Made by a program: the position numbers and the translations under genes | Notes under the pieces: model-generated | What the model was told of the DNA's origin: nothing | Seen by the model: the letters and a program-made list of their open reading frames with translations, nothing else | Database searches by the model: none | Source of the DNA: an uncultured Fretibacterium sp. | GTDB taxonomy: Bacteria > Synergistota > Synergistia > Synergistales > Aminobacteriaceae | DNA: 5,256 nucleotides | Assembly: GCA_937915755.1 (NCBI GenBank) | Contig: CALGGR010000016.1 | Span: 1 to 5,256 of the forward strand | Direction: 5' to 3' | Shown here: positions 1 to 4,940 of the stretch, one piece after another | Numbering within the stretch: position 1 is the first letter of the stretch | How the letters are laid out: every line of letters starts with the position of its first letter

Positions 1-2
1 CA

Positions 3-260
3 AGTGAAGACAGCGAACGTTATCAGGAGAGGCTCGCCGGGATACGGCAGACTTTACAGCAGAAAAACCAAGAGAAGCTCGGCAAGAAAGCCGCTCAGCA
101 CAAGAGACGTATTGACGCACTGCAGGCCAGAATTGACAGGCTCAAGACTACCCGGAGGCGGACGAACGACCAACGGCAGGTCAGGCGCATCGTCAAGAGA
201 ACAGCATCATGCCAGAGGAGATTGATGAGTTCTCCGGCAAGGTACACCTCTACGATATGA
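3..260 (+). CDS. 3' end of a coiled-coil protein, partial, unidentified
   Basis: The reading frame enters from the left edge and stops at TGA 258-260 (85 residues seen). Residues 1 to about 50 are rich in Gln, Lys, Arg and Glu with spaced Leu/Ile (IRQTLQQ, HKRRIDALQARIDRLK), as in a long charged coiled coil. Codons there end mostly in C or G, as in the clear genes further right. After about position 180 the frame loses this quality (SCQRRLMSSPARYTSTI), while the frame one base back becomes protein-like, so a frameshift near 180-208 is likely. Next to a phage repressor, the coiled-coil C-terminal part of a serine integrase or a relaxase would fit, but no catalytic residue is in view and this identity is only a guess. 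A host gene flanking the element cannot be excluded. Confidence 0.45.
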   Translation, partial: SEDSERYQERLAGIRQTLQQKNQEKLGKKAAQHKRRIDALQARIDRLKTTRRRTNDQRQVRRIVKRTASCQRRLMSSPARYTSTI

Positions 261-379
261 CGCTCGCTGAAGTCGGGACGCAAATTCCCCGAGCCCAGAA
301 CTCCGAAGGAACATTCAGACCTTGTGCACGAATACAGCCCATGCCATTGCTGGTTCGAACTGTATTGCTATGTCCCTGA
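209..379 (+). other. short coding fragment, probably debris
   Basis: An ATG at 209 opens a 56-residue frame ending at TGA 377-379. Its first 23 residues (MPEEIDEFSGKVHLYDMTLA and on) use the codons of the neighbouring genes and look like real protein. After about position 280 the frame becomes implausible. In frame 3 a stretch downstream of the TGA at 258-260 stays open from 261 to 503, without an ATG, and contains YVPEDRAVLILR, which faintly recalls the end of a RelE/ParE-type toxin. No good ribosome binding site precedes 209. The simplest reading of 180-440 is the remains of one or two genes broken by small indels. I see no RNA gene or clear terminator here. Confidence 0.25.
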
Positions 380-440
380 AGATCGCGCTGTGCTTATCCT
401 GCGTACGCTTCCAAGCCTCAAACATTCTGCGCTGTACCTT

Positions 441-833
441 CTAGGCCATCGCGGACTTGATAGTGCTTGCAGCATTCGCAAGCAGAGCATATATTATGCT
501 TAGGTCTTGTCCGTCTTTTGCAGCTTGTCGAGCATTATCGGCAACTCCTCCCCAATAAGCTAGATTCGGATACGTGTTCTTGTGTCGGACAGGAGCTGGC
601 GTAGAAAGCTCTGTTCCTCTGTATCCAGCTGAAGGATCATCCGTATCACCCAGCAAGTAAGCCGTCGTTGTCCCTAGTATTTGCGCTAGTCCTTCAACAT
701 TCTTGGCATTCGGTTCTCGTCCCATAGTCTCCCACTTCGATATAGTAACACTATGGACTCCCAGCATATTTGCCAACTCTTCTTGCGAATACCTACCCTC
801 GCGCAATCGCCTGAGTCTTTCCCCAAATGTCAT
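441..833 (-). CDS. XRE-family CI-like phage repressor
   Basis: A 130-residue DNA-binding protein. Residues 3-62 form a complete Cro/CI-type helix-turn-helix: FGERLRRLRE, then SQEELANMLGV as the positioning helix and SVTISKWETMGREP as the recognition helix, closing with LAQILGTTTAYLLG. The C-terminal part (about 65-130) ends in an Ala-rich helix and lacks the Ser/Lys peptidase signature of LexA/CI repressors, so RecA-driven self-cleavage is unlikely; relief by an antirepressor or another protein is more likely. It is transcribed away from the early operon, the usual place of a lysogeny repressor. The ATG (complement of 831-833) begins just before the HTH and has only a weak GGTGAT upstream. 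The likely promoter at 864-893 overlaps an operator-like box, suggesting autoregulation. The stop is TAG. Confidence 0.88.
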   Translation of the reverse strand: MTFGERLRRLREGRYSQEELANMLGVHSVTISKWETMGREPNAKNVEGLAQILGTTTAYLLGDTDDPSAGYRGTELSTPAPVRHKNTYPNLAYWGGVADNARQAAKDGQDLSIIYALLANAASTIKSAMA

Positions 834-863
834 ATGATCACCGTCTTTCTCGTTATATTTTAT

Positions 864-893
864 CTAATACACTGACTTTAGGCCACAACTCAA
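864..893 (-). promoter_or_regulatory. candidate promoter of the leftward repressor
   Basis: On the minus strand TTGAGT (complement of 888-893) is followed after 18 bases by TATTAG (complement of 864-869), about 31 bases before the repressor ATG. The match to the sigma-70 consensus is fair. AT-rich DNA follows the -10. The -35 overlaps the box at 890-897, so a bound repressor would block it. I saw no convincing rightward promoter in 834-1024. Confidence 0.4.
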
Positions 894-897
894 GTGA
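890..897. promoter_or_regulatory. operator-like box 1 (TCAAGTGA)
   Basis: TCAAGTGA, followed by CAA, belongs to a set of three related boxes between the repressor and the antirepressor remnant. The core TCA-NN-TGA is an inverted repeat of 3-base arms. It overlaps the proposed -35 of the repressor promoter. Inferred to be a repressor binding site. Confidence 0.4.
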
Positions 898-906
898 CAA
901 AAATAT

Positions 907-914
907 TCAGCTGA
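907..914. promoter_or_regulatory. operator-like box 2 (TCAGCTGA)
   Basis: TCAGCTGA is a perfect 8-base palindrome, centred 17 bases from box 1. The longer form TTCAGCTGACAA (906-917) matches the reverse complement of box 3 at 11 of 12 positions. Probably a stronger site for the same regulator. Confidence 0.45.
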
Positions 915-956
915 CAACCAAGCAACACGCGGAGACAGTTACGATCCAGCTATTTG

Positions 957-964
957 TCAACTGA
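957..964. promoter_or_regulatory. operator-like box 3 (TCAACTGA)
   Basis: TCAACTGA lies within TTGTCAACTGAA (954-965), in inverted orientation to box 2 and 50 bases from it. It is followed at once by a good ribosome binding site (AAAGGAGGTG, 973-982) that no longer has a start codon in a useful frame. It is well placed to control rightward early transcription. Confidence 0.4.
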
Positions 965-1024
965 ATGCATGGAAAGGAGGTGCTGATCGTACAGGCCGGA
1001 GGCATATTTCAGTAGGTTATTCAC

Positions 1025-1617
1025 GTGAACATCAGTTACAGGTTTTTACCTATGGAGGCGACACGGTACGTACGGTGCTCATCGACGGCAAGGCGTGGCT
1101 GGTCGCAAAGGACGTGTGCGAGGTTCTGTGGATAGCGAACCACAGGGATACCGTGAGCAAACTTGACGCAGATGAACGGAAACCCGCCGCAAAGGAGTTC
1201 ACACGGTGGGTTACTCACGAGGTTCTGCCCAGCATTCACGCTACGGGAAGCTAGTCCCTCAACGACTACGCTCCAGCTCCAGTTGAAGAGGATAAGCCTA
1301 AGAAGCCCGCTCTCCCGCAGCACTCGGGTATCATCAAGGCCGCAGAAAAAATTCTGCACAAGGCCTTCAAGTGCAAGGAAGAGAAAGACTTTCAGGAAGT
1401 CCTTGCTCTCGATGAAGTCTTCTCTCAGACCTTCGGCGTGTCCGCTCTCGATATGGCAGGACTCAGGCTCGTCCACTCCACACGAAAAGTACCTAAGCCT
1501 ATCGGAAAAATGCACTTCGGCTCAGCTCTGCCGGACTGGTCGCCCTTCTACTGGGAAGTTCCAAGCTTCGCGTGGGAACACGATTACCCCACTCTCGGCG
1601 ATGGCTCGGGACTCTAA
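1025..1617 (+). pseudogene. phage antirepressor (Bro-N family), degraded
   Basis: Frame 1 from about 1033 reads QLQVFTYGGDTVRTVLIDG, then AWLVAKDVCEVL and NHRDTVSKLDADE, the typical start of a BRO N-terminal domain, followed by AAKEFTRWVTHEVLPSI, its typical end. The usual middle part of about 30-35 residues (the loop and the GLYxLI strand) is missing: DADER is joined directly to KPAAKEF. No ATG or GTG is in frame; the GTG at 1025 fits only if one base was lost just after it. An amber TAG (1252-1254) follows ATGS where family members usually continue with Tyr, and the frame then stays open as a C-terminal domain (LNDYAPAPVEEDKPKKPALP onward) to TAA 1615-1617. Family members of this kind relieve repression by binding or competing with the repressor. 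This copy should be inactive. Confidence 0.8.
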
Positions 1618-2068
1618 GTCGTTCGGCCAGCGGTTACGGGAGCTCAGAAAGTCTAGAGGGATGTCCCAATCGACACTTGCAGAACTAGTAAAAGTGTCAT
1701 TGAAGACAGTGCAACGCTGGGAACTTGAGCAACGACAGCCGCGCATGGACGAGGTTCTATCCCTCGCCCGTGCTCTCCATATTTCCCCAGATGAACTGCT
1801 CAACCCCGAAAGCTCCAATGACTGGGTGCTCACCATCAAGACCGCTGACTCTTTCGAGGAGGTTATCAACTTGACTAGAAACAATTTCGACTGCATCGCT
1901 CAGCTCACTACCACCAAACAGGGCGCAGGCCTGCTCCTTACAGGCTCTTATGAGATGTTCGCCGACAACGACAAGTTCAAGGCGTTCATCAATCAGGTCA
2001 AGAAGGCAAGGCAAATCGTGCTCCAGAACGGTGAAGCTATGGGATGGCACAACCCTAAGGAGGATTAA
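1601..2068 (+). CDS. XRE-family transcriptional regulator with an unnamed C-terminal domain
   Basis: A 155-residue protein. Residues 8-68 are a clear Cro/CI helix-turn-helix (FGQRLRELRKSRGMSQ, then LAELVKVSLKTVQRWELEQR and LARALHISPDELL). Residues 73-155 (DWVLTIKTADSFEEVINLTR, a Gly-rich strand near GAGLLLTGSYEMF, and a final helix with VKKARQIVLQNGEAMG) form a separate small domain that I cannot name. The frame is open upstream to 1163, but that part is a shadow of the antirepressor, so ATG 1601, seven residues before the HTH, is chosen. It overlaps the antirepressor stop by 17 bases and has no obvious Shine-Dalgarno, which suggests translational coupling to the upstream gene. Since the amber codon at 1252 now ends that translation early, expression may be reduced. 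A Cro-like or second regulator role is inferred. Confidence 0.85.
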   Translation: MARDSKSFGQRLRELRKSRGMSQSTLAELVKVSLKTVQRWELEQRQPRMDEVLSLARALHISPDELLNPESSNDWVLTIKTADSFEEVINLTRNNFDCIAQLTTTKQGAGLLLTGSYEMFADNDKFKAFINQVKKARQIVLQNGEAMGWHNPKED

Positions 2069-2070
2069 TC

Positions 2071-2241
2071 ATGCTCTACATGTTACGCAGATTCCTCGGG
2101 CAGTCCTGCTGCAAGCACGGACACTGCTCAAGAACTCTCTACCTGCGCACAAGCTGGATGCTCATGCGCGACAACCAGATTGAGGGCTCGTTCCCTCATG
2201 TCAGGCGTTATCTCGCCGGAAAGGAGAAGGCTCATGCTTGA
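2071..2241 (+). CDS. small Cys/Arg-rich protein, unknown function
   Basis: A 56-residue gene starting 2 bases after the XRE stop, with a strong AAGGAGG (2057-2063) seven bases before its ATG. The sequence is basic, with MLYMLRRFLG at the start, a cluster CCKHGHC (residues 13-19) that could bind a metal, and a basic C-terminus (RRYLAGKEKAHA). The good ribosome binding site and the 8-base overlap with the next gene support it as real. I recognise no family. Confidence 0.6.
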   Translation: MLYMLRRFLGQSCCKHGHCSRTLYLRTSWMLMRDNQIEGSFPHVRRYLAGKEKAHA

Positions 2242-2545
2242 CAACAAACTACTCTTACCGACTGAAGACTTCGGAAGCATTATCCCTGAAGACTTCAGTC
2301 CACGCTACGACACCGTGTTCGGGCTTGAAGTCATGGGGAGCTGCTTGAAGACTAAAGCCTTCATGGCTCTCTACTGCGCTCATTCTTTCGGCATACCGCC
2401 TAAAGATGAAGTTACCGCTAAAGCTCTCTCTGACTGGGGGCTCGGGAATATCTGCGAACGCGCAGCCAGAGAAGCAAGGCATCACATGTCTAGGCCGGAG
2501 ACGGCTCAAAGCCTCTCAGCCCAAGACATGGAAATACCGTTCTAA
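2234..2545 (+). CDS. conserved-looking phage protein, unknown function
   Basis: A 103-residue soluble protein. ATG 2234 is chosen because AAAGGAG (2219-2225) lies upstream at a usable distance and the gene then overlaps the preceding stop by 8 bases. The frame is also open further left to 2180, without a ribosome binding site. The first 35 residues are acidic (LPTEDFGSIIPEDFSPRYDT). A central helical part (CLKTKAFMALYCAHSFGIPP, about 40-60) is followed by a second helix with CERAAREARHH. No motif known to me; no membrane segment or signal peptide. Confidence 0.65.
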   Translation: MLDNKLLLPTEDFGSIIPEDFSPRYDTVFGLEVMGSCLKTKAFMALYCAHSFGIPPKDEVTAKALSDWGLGNICERAAREARHHMSRPETAQSLSAQDMEIPF

Positions 2546-2557
2546 GGAGGTGTGATC

Positions 2558-2788
2558 ATGAACGCTGAAAATTTCCGCTGGGCAATCATGGAAAACTACA
2601 TCTGCCCGGACTGCACCGCTGATGATTCGGCCTGCAATATATGCCCCGTCTGCGGAACTGTCTTCGACAAAGCCTGCTCCGCTTTCTGGGAGGTCGTCAG
2701 GAAGCACGCAAAAAGCGCAATGGACTACCACGATGACCTTATTACAGAAGGTTACTGGTACGGGGCGGATGATAAAGACCGCTGGTAG
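2558..2788 (+). CDS. small zinc-ribbon protein
   Basis: A 76-residue protein with two Cys pairs, C16-P-D-C19 and C29-P-V-C32, followed by Gly-Thr, the pattern of a rubredoxin-like zinc ribbon; Cys26 and Cys40 lie between and after. The remainder is helical and acidic, ending in aromatic residues (YWYGADDKDRW). ATG 2558 is preceded by AAGGAGGTGTGATC, an excellent ribosome binding site (2545-2551); a GTG two codons earlier lies inside that site and is rejected. The stop is TAG. A nucleic-acid or protein-binding accessory role is inferred only from the zinc ribbon. Confidence 0.75.
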   Translation: MNAENFRWAIMENYICPDCTADDSACNICPVCGTVFDKACSAFWEVVRKHAKSAMDYHDDLITEGYWYGADDKDRW

Positions 2789-2795
2789 ATACACC

Positions 2796-2820
2796 GCCGG
2801 AGGCTCGTTCATGCTCCGGC
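2796..2820 (+). terminator. short hairpin in the only intergenic gap of the early operon
   Basis: GCCGGAG (2796-2802) and CTCCGGC (2814-2820) form a perfect 7-base stem with an 11-base loop, in the 68-base gap between two genes. Only a weak T run (2828-2831) follows, eight bases after the stem. It may be a partial terminator or an RNA-processing or stability element; a strong terminator is unlikely because the operon continues. Confidence 0.3.
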
Positions 2821-2856
2821 TTCGCCATTTTAACACTCTTAGGGAGGTTGCACACA

Positions 2857-3132
2857 ATGAACTTAACTCAGCAGGAGAAGCTGAACTTCAGGCTCAGCTT
2901 CTGGGACAAGGTACAGACTAGGCTTCAGGAGGTCATCGGCAAACTGCAGGACGTTCGCGCCATGCAGTGGGCAGACAGAGAAGACATCGAAGGCGCGGAA
3001 AACATCGCGGATCTGCTCCAAGACATTGAGTTCGCCGCTCTCTCTCGCGTCTATGAGGTCTTAGGTACTCAGGTCTCGGACTTGAGGAACAAGCTCGAAG
3101 CCAAGCACAGCAGAAAGGCGGCTCAAGCATGA
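2857..3132 (+). CDS. helical coiled-coil protein, unknown function
   Basis: A 91-residue protein, almost wholly helical: LTQQEKLNFRLSFWDKVQTR, then LQEVIGKLQDVRAMQWADRE, an acidic middle (EDIEGAENIADLLQDIEF) and a C-terminal helix ending in a basic tail (KLEAKHSRKAAQA). ATG 2857 has AGGGAGG (2841-2847) at normal spacing; a TTG three codons earlier is less likely. The ATGA overlap with the next gene (3129-3132) indicates coupled translation. No family recognised; oligomerisation is likely from the heptad-like Leu/Ile spacing. Confidence 0.65.
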   Translation: MNLTQQEKLNFRLSFWDKVQTRLQEVIGKLQDVRAMQWADREDIEGAENIADLLQDIEFAALSRVYEVLGTQVSDLRNKLEAKHSRKAAQA

Positions 3133-3302
3133 AGACCGTTCGCAGGATACTCCGAAGAATGGGCAAGCTGTTCGGGAGGCATGACGTGGTGCACTTCATA
3201 CCCCGCCTGCCCGTAGGTTTGGAGCTCTCAGACGGCGACAGAGCTGCACTGTACGGCTGGCCGGACTGCAGGATTGAGGACGTAGAACATGACGGACGCT
3301 GA
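3129..3302 (+). CDS. small basic protein, unknown function
   Basis: A 57-residue gene starting in the ATGA overlap with the previous stop and ending 14 bases inside the next gene. The N-terminus is strongly basic (MKTVRRILRRMGKLFGRHD) and the C-terminus acidic (CRIEDVEHDGR). No strong ribosome binding site of its own, so it probably depends on coupling. The tight packing on both sides supports it; the sequence itself suggests no family. Confidence 0.5.
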   Translation: MKTVRRILRRMGKLFGRHDVVHFIPRLPVGLELSDGDRAALYGWPDCRIEDVEHDGR

Positions 3303-3732
3303 GGCCTTCAGCCCTGAAAGGCTGAGAACACTGAGGTGGGAAAGGGGGATAACCCAATCCCGCCTTGCGTCATTGTGCGGAGTATCGGTCTGGACGATAG
3401 GGCGGTGGGAGACCGGCCGTGTAACACCAGCGGCAAGTGCGTGGAGCAGAGTCCTGAAAAGGTTATCCAACTCAGAGAGTGTCCCAGACATTCAGCCGCG
3501 AGTGAGGCCGACAGAAGCTGTATTCACGTTCGAGCCCGGGCACAGGTACACGATACGCAGCAGTGCGAAAGACGGGTACGGAGCATGTATCCATGTGGAC
3601 AAGATGAGCGTGTTCGAGTACGTGAGCAAGAAGGGTATTCACCACTACTTCAAGGAGGCGCGCGGAGGCTGGAGCAGGACGTTCACGGACGCACAGCTGG
3701 TCGGGAAGGTAATTAAGGAGGTGTTGGAATGA
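3289..3732 (+). CDS. XRE-family HTH protein with an unnamed C-terminal domain
   Basis: A 147-residue protein. Residues 9-60 are an XRE helix-turn-helix (LRTLRWERGITQSRLASLCG, then SVWTIGRWETGRVTP). After a linker rich in Pro and Arg, residues 75-147 form a second domain with beta-like strands (VFTFEPGHRYTIRSSAKDGY) and the striking run KKGIHHYFKEARGGWSRTFT followed by DAQLVGKVIKEVLE. I cannot name this domain; its density of aromatic and basic residues would suit nucleic-acid binding, as an inference. The start overlaps the previous gene by 14 bases with only GAGG upstream. It ends in an ATGA overlap with another HTH gene, so the two regulators are probably made together. Confidence 0.82.
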   Translation: MTDAEAFSPERLRTLRWERGITQSRLASLCGVSVWTIGRWETGRVTPAASAWSRVLKRLSNSESVPDIQPRVRPTEAVFTFEPGHRYTIRSSAKDGYGACIHVDKMSVFEYVSKKGIHHYFKEARGGWSRTFTDAQLVGKVIKEVLE

Positions 3733-3947
3733 GCGGGACGCTGAAAATCACGCCGTCATACGTGATGGACAGGATGGAGGAGCTGAAAGCCGAGCGTATG
3801 CGCCGGGGTTACACGATACCGACGCTGTCGACGCAGACAGGAGTGAGCGTGTCAATGCTGGAGCAGTATGAGCGCGGGACATGCCTGCCGAAACAGAAGA
3901 ACTACAACAAGCTGGCGAAGTTCTTCGGCTGGGAGGCGTGGGAATGA
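3729..3947 (+). CDS. small XRE-like HTH protein
   Basis: A 72-residue protein that is essentially one HTH domain: LKAERMRRGYTIPTLSTQTG (19-38), recognition segment VSVSMLEQYERGTCLPKQ (39-56), then KLAKFFGWEAW. The Gln/Tyr-Glu-Arg-Gly pattern in the recognition helix is typical of the Cro/CI fold. ATG 3729 lies in an ATGA overlap with the preceding HTH gene and has AAGGAGGTG (3717-3725) close upstream. The size suits a Cro-like or excisionase-like regulator, or a partner of the protein encoded just before it. Confidence 0.75.
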   Translation: MSGTLKITPSYVMDRMEELKAERMRRGYTIPTLSTQTGVSVSMLEQYERGTCLPKQKNYNKLAKFFGWEAWE

Positions 3948-4165
3948 ACGTTGAACTGAAGCCGTGCCCGTTCTGCGGAGGAGAAGCGCGCGTGCGCTGT
4001 CTGGGCGTGAACCTTGCAATAGCATCATGCACAGAATGTTCTTGCGTCCAGCAGGTATTCTCGTGCCCCACAGCTGATGCTTTTATGAGCGAAGAAGACT
4101 GCCTGCGAGGAGCGGCTGAACTGTGGAACAGGAGGGTGGAACATGAGCAAAGCAAAGCCGATTGA
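3944..4165 (+). CDS. Lar-family restriction alleviation protein
   Basis: A 73-residue protein with the Lar pattern: LKPCPFCGGEARV at the start (C8, C11), a second pair C29-T-E-C32, and the closing AAELWNRRV (W61-N-R-R64). In lambdoid phages Lar (Ral) modulates host type I restriction in favour of DNA modification, protecting incoming phage DNA. The family is seen very often as a small zinc-binding ORF in phage early regions, with function proven in few cases. ATG 3944 lies in an ATGA overlap. A longer frame from 3881 is a shadow of the HTH gene. The nearby cytosine methyltransferase gene fits an anti-restriction role for this part of the operon. Confidence 0.8.
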   Translation: MNVELKPCPFCGGEARVRCLGVNLAIASCTECSCVQQVFSCPTADAFMSEEDCLRGAAELWNRRVEHEQSKAD

Positions 4166-4319
4166 CCGTCTGGAACTGACGCGTCAGAAGTTCGTGGGGA
4201 AGCTCAAGCCGGAGCACCGTAAGGGCTACAGCACGTGTCCCAACTGTGGACAGGAGACGCTAATCCATGAGGATGGATGTATGCACTGCCGCTCCTGCGG
4301 CTGGAGTGCCTGCGGTTAA
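4143..4319 (+). CDS. small zinc-ribbon protein
   Basis: A 58-residue protein with a basic N-terminal half (SKAKPIDRLELTRQKFVGKL) and a C-terminal zinc ribbon: C32-P-N-C35-G, then EDGCMHCRSCGWSACG with C46, C49, C52 and C57. The spacing and the EDGC...CRSCGWSAC ending resemble the C-terminal zinc finger of B12-dependent ribonucleotide reductases and related small phage proteins, here free of any enzyme domain. It overlaps the Lar-like gene by 23 bases; AGGAGGGTGG (4129-4138) lies just before ATG 4143. Function unknown. Confidence 0.68.
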   Translation: MSKAKPIDRLELTRQKFVGKLKPEHRKGYSTCPNCGQETLIHEDGCMHCRSCGWSACG

Positions 4320-4330
4320 GGAGGCCTGAC

Positions 4331-4555
4331 ATGGAGAACTGCGGCGACGTAGTTTGCGGCGTTATCGGCGGTGTGTTCATCCTTGTATTCTTCTTTGGTG
4401 TGGCATTTGCCCCTCAGATAGCCGCGTACCTGAACGCGAAGACGGAGCAGGTACGTGCACTGACGGAGGAAATCCGAGCGCGCAAAGAACACCAGACGGC
4501 GAGCAGACGCAGGAGGCACTGCAGAAAGCAATCTGGTACTTGGAACATGAGATAG
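4331..4555 (+). CDS. small membrane protein with coiled-coil stalk, probably frameshifted
   Basis: ATG 4331 follows AAGGAGGCC (4318-4326). The product starts with a short polar stretch and one membrane segment (about residues 8-32, GVIGGVFILVFFFGVAFAP), then a charged helix (TEQVRALTEEIRARKE). From about residue 54 this frame turns into an unlikely Arg-rich tail (TASRRRRHCRKQ) and stops at TAG 4553-4555. The frame one base back, from about 4489, reads PDGEQTQEALQKAIWYLEHE and continues as a coiled coil to TGA 4594-4596, exactly in a GTGA overlap with the next gene. An indel between about 4470 and 4500 is therefore likely, with a normal product of about 88 residues ending at 4596. Role unknown; the layout (anchor plus coiled coil) is common among small phage membrane proteins. 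Confidence 0.6.
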   Translation: MENCGDVVCGVIGGVFILVFFFGVAFAPQIAAYLNAKTEQVRALTEEIRARKEHQTASRRRRHCRKQSGTWNMR

Positions 4556-4592
4556 AACGACTGAAGGCGAAGGCCGGAGAGGGGGTGATGCA

Positions 4593-4763
4593 GTGAGCAT
4601 ACTGCTTGATGTATTACGCTGGTGCTTTATCGCAGGAGTTTGCGCAGTTTCAGGGATGCTAGCATTCATAGCAGGAGGGATTGCTACCCTTCTGGTATGC
4701 GGTTGGATTAGTGATGCCATATCATGGCTGAGACACAAGCTATGGACGAGGGAGAGCGTATGA
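4593..4763 (+). CDS. small hydrophobic membrane protein
   Basis: A 56-residue protein with a GTG start in a GTGA overlap with the ancestral end of the preceding gene and an ATGA overlap with the methyltransferase. Residues about 10-42 are hydrophobic (CFIAGVCAVSGMLAFIAGGI, then ATLLVCGWI), enough for one long or two short membrane helices, followed by a basic amphipathic tail (ISWLRHKLWTRESV). GGAGAGGGGG (4576-4585) may serve as its ribosome binding site. It could be a holin-like or superinfection-exclusion type protein, but nothing in the sequence decides this. Confidence 0.6.
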   Translation: MSILLDVLRWCFIAGVCAVSGMLAFIAGGIATLLVCGWISDAISWLRHKLWTRESV

Positions 4764-4924
4764 ACGGACTGTCGTTGTGTTCAGGAGTGGGCGGGCTGGA
4801 TATAGCGTTCGAGAAGGCGGGGGGTAAATTCCTCGCCTTTTGCGAACTTGAGCCCTTCTGTCAGAAAGTACTTCACAAGCACTGGCCTGATGTCCCGATA
4901 TTCTCAGACATTCGCAAACTGAGC

Positions 4925-4935
4925 AAGGAGGTGAT
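4925..4935 (+). promoter_or_regulatory. strong internal ribosome binding site
   Basis: AAGGAGGTGAT pairs over all 11 bases with the usual anti-Shine-Dalgarno end of bacterial 16S rRNA. It lies inside the methyltransferase gene, nine bases (from the end of GGAGG) before the ATG at 4941 of the overlapping frame. In the methyltransferase frame it simply encodes KEV, so it decides the start of the second frame. Confidence 0.6.
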
Positions 4936-4940
4936 GCGTA

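Noticed and set aside
325..425. 36-residue minus-strand frame (MFEAWKRTQDKHSAIFRD and on) just after the repressor stop
   Set aside because: It has only a weak AAGG upstream, is short, and no family is recognisable; it could be real but cannot be supported.
324..503. Possible RelE/ParE toxin end (YVPEDRAVLILR) in frame 3
   Set aside because: No start codon with a ribosome binding site, no catalytic residues to judge by, and its end overlaps the repressor gene; the likeness is too short to call.
965..1015. 16-residue leader-like frame from ATG 965
   Set aside because: It contains the ribosome binding site of the next gene within itself and has no ribosome binding site of its own; probably chance.
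1252..1254. Amber codon reassignment (TAG as an amino acid) to explain the broken antirepressor
   Set aside because: TAG ends the repressor and the 2558-2788 zinc-ribbon gene in normal positions, and the antirepressor has other lesions.
1036..1515. 159-residue minus-strand frame antisense to the antirepressor
   Set aside because: No family features or ribosome binding site; a shadow of a conserved gene on the other strand.
1163..1600. Open extension of the 1601-2068 XRE frame to the left, adding 146 residues
   Set aside because: It lies in the +1 frame of the antirepressor, is Ser/Arg-rich without order, and the antirepressor motifs are clearly in frame 1; the HTH begins just after ATG 1601.
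3748..4155. 135-residue minus-strand frame opposite the HTH and Lar-like genes
   Set aside because: Ser/Pro-rich low-order sequence, antisense to genes with clear motifs and coupled starts.
4316..4738. 140-residue minus-strand frame opposite the two membrane protein genes
   Set aside because: Low-order sequence without a ribosome binding site; the plus strand has coupled starts and membrane segments.
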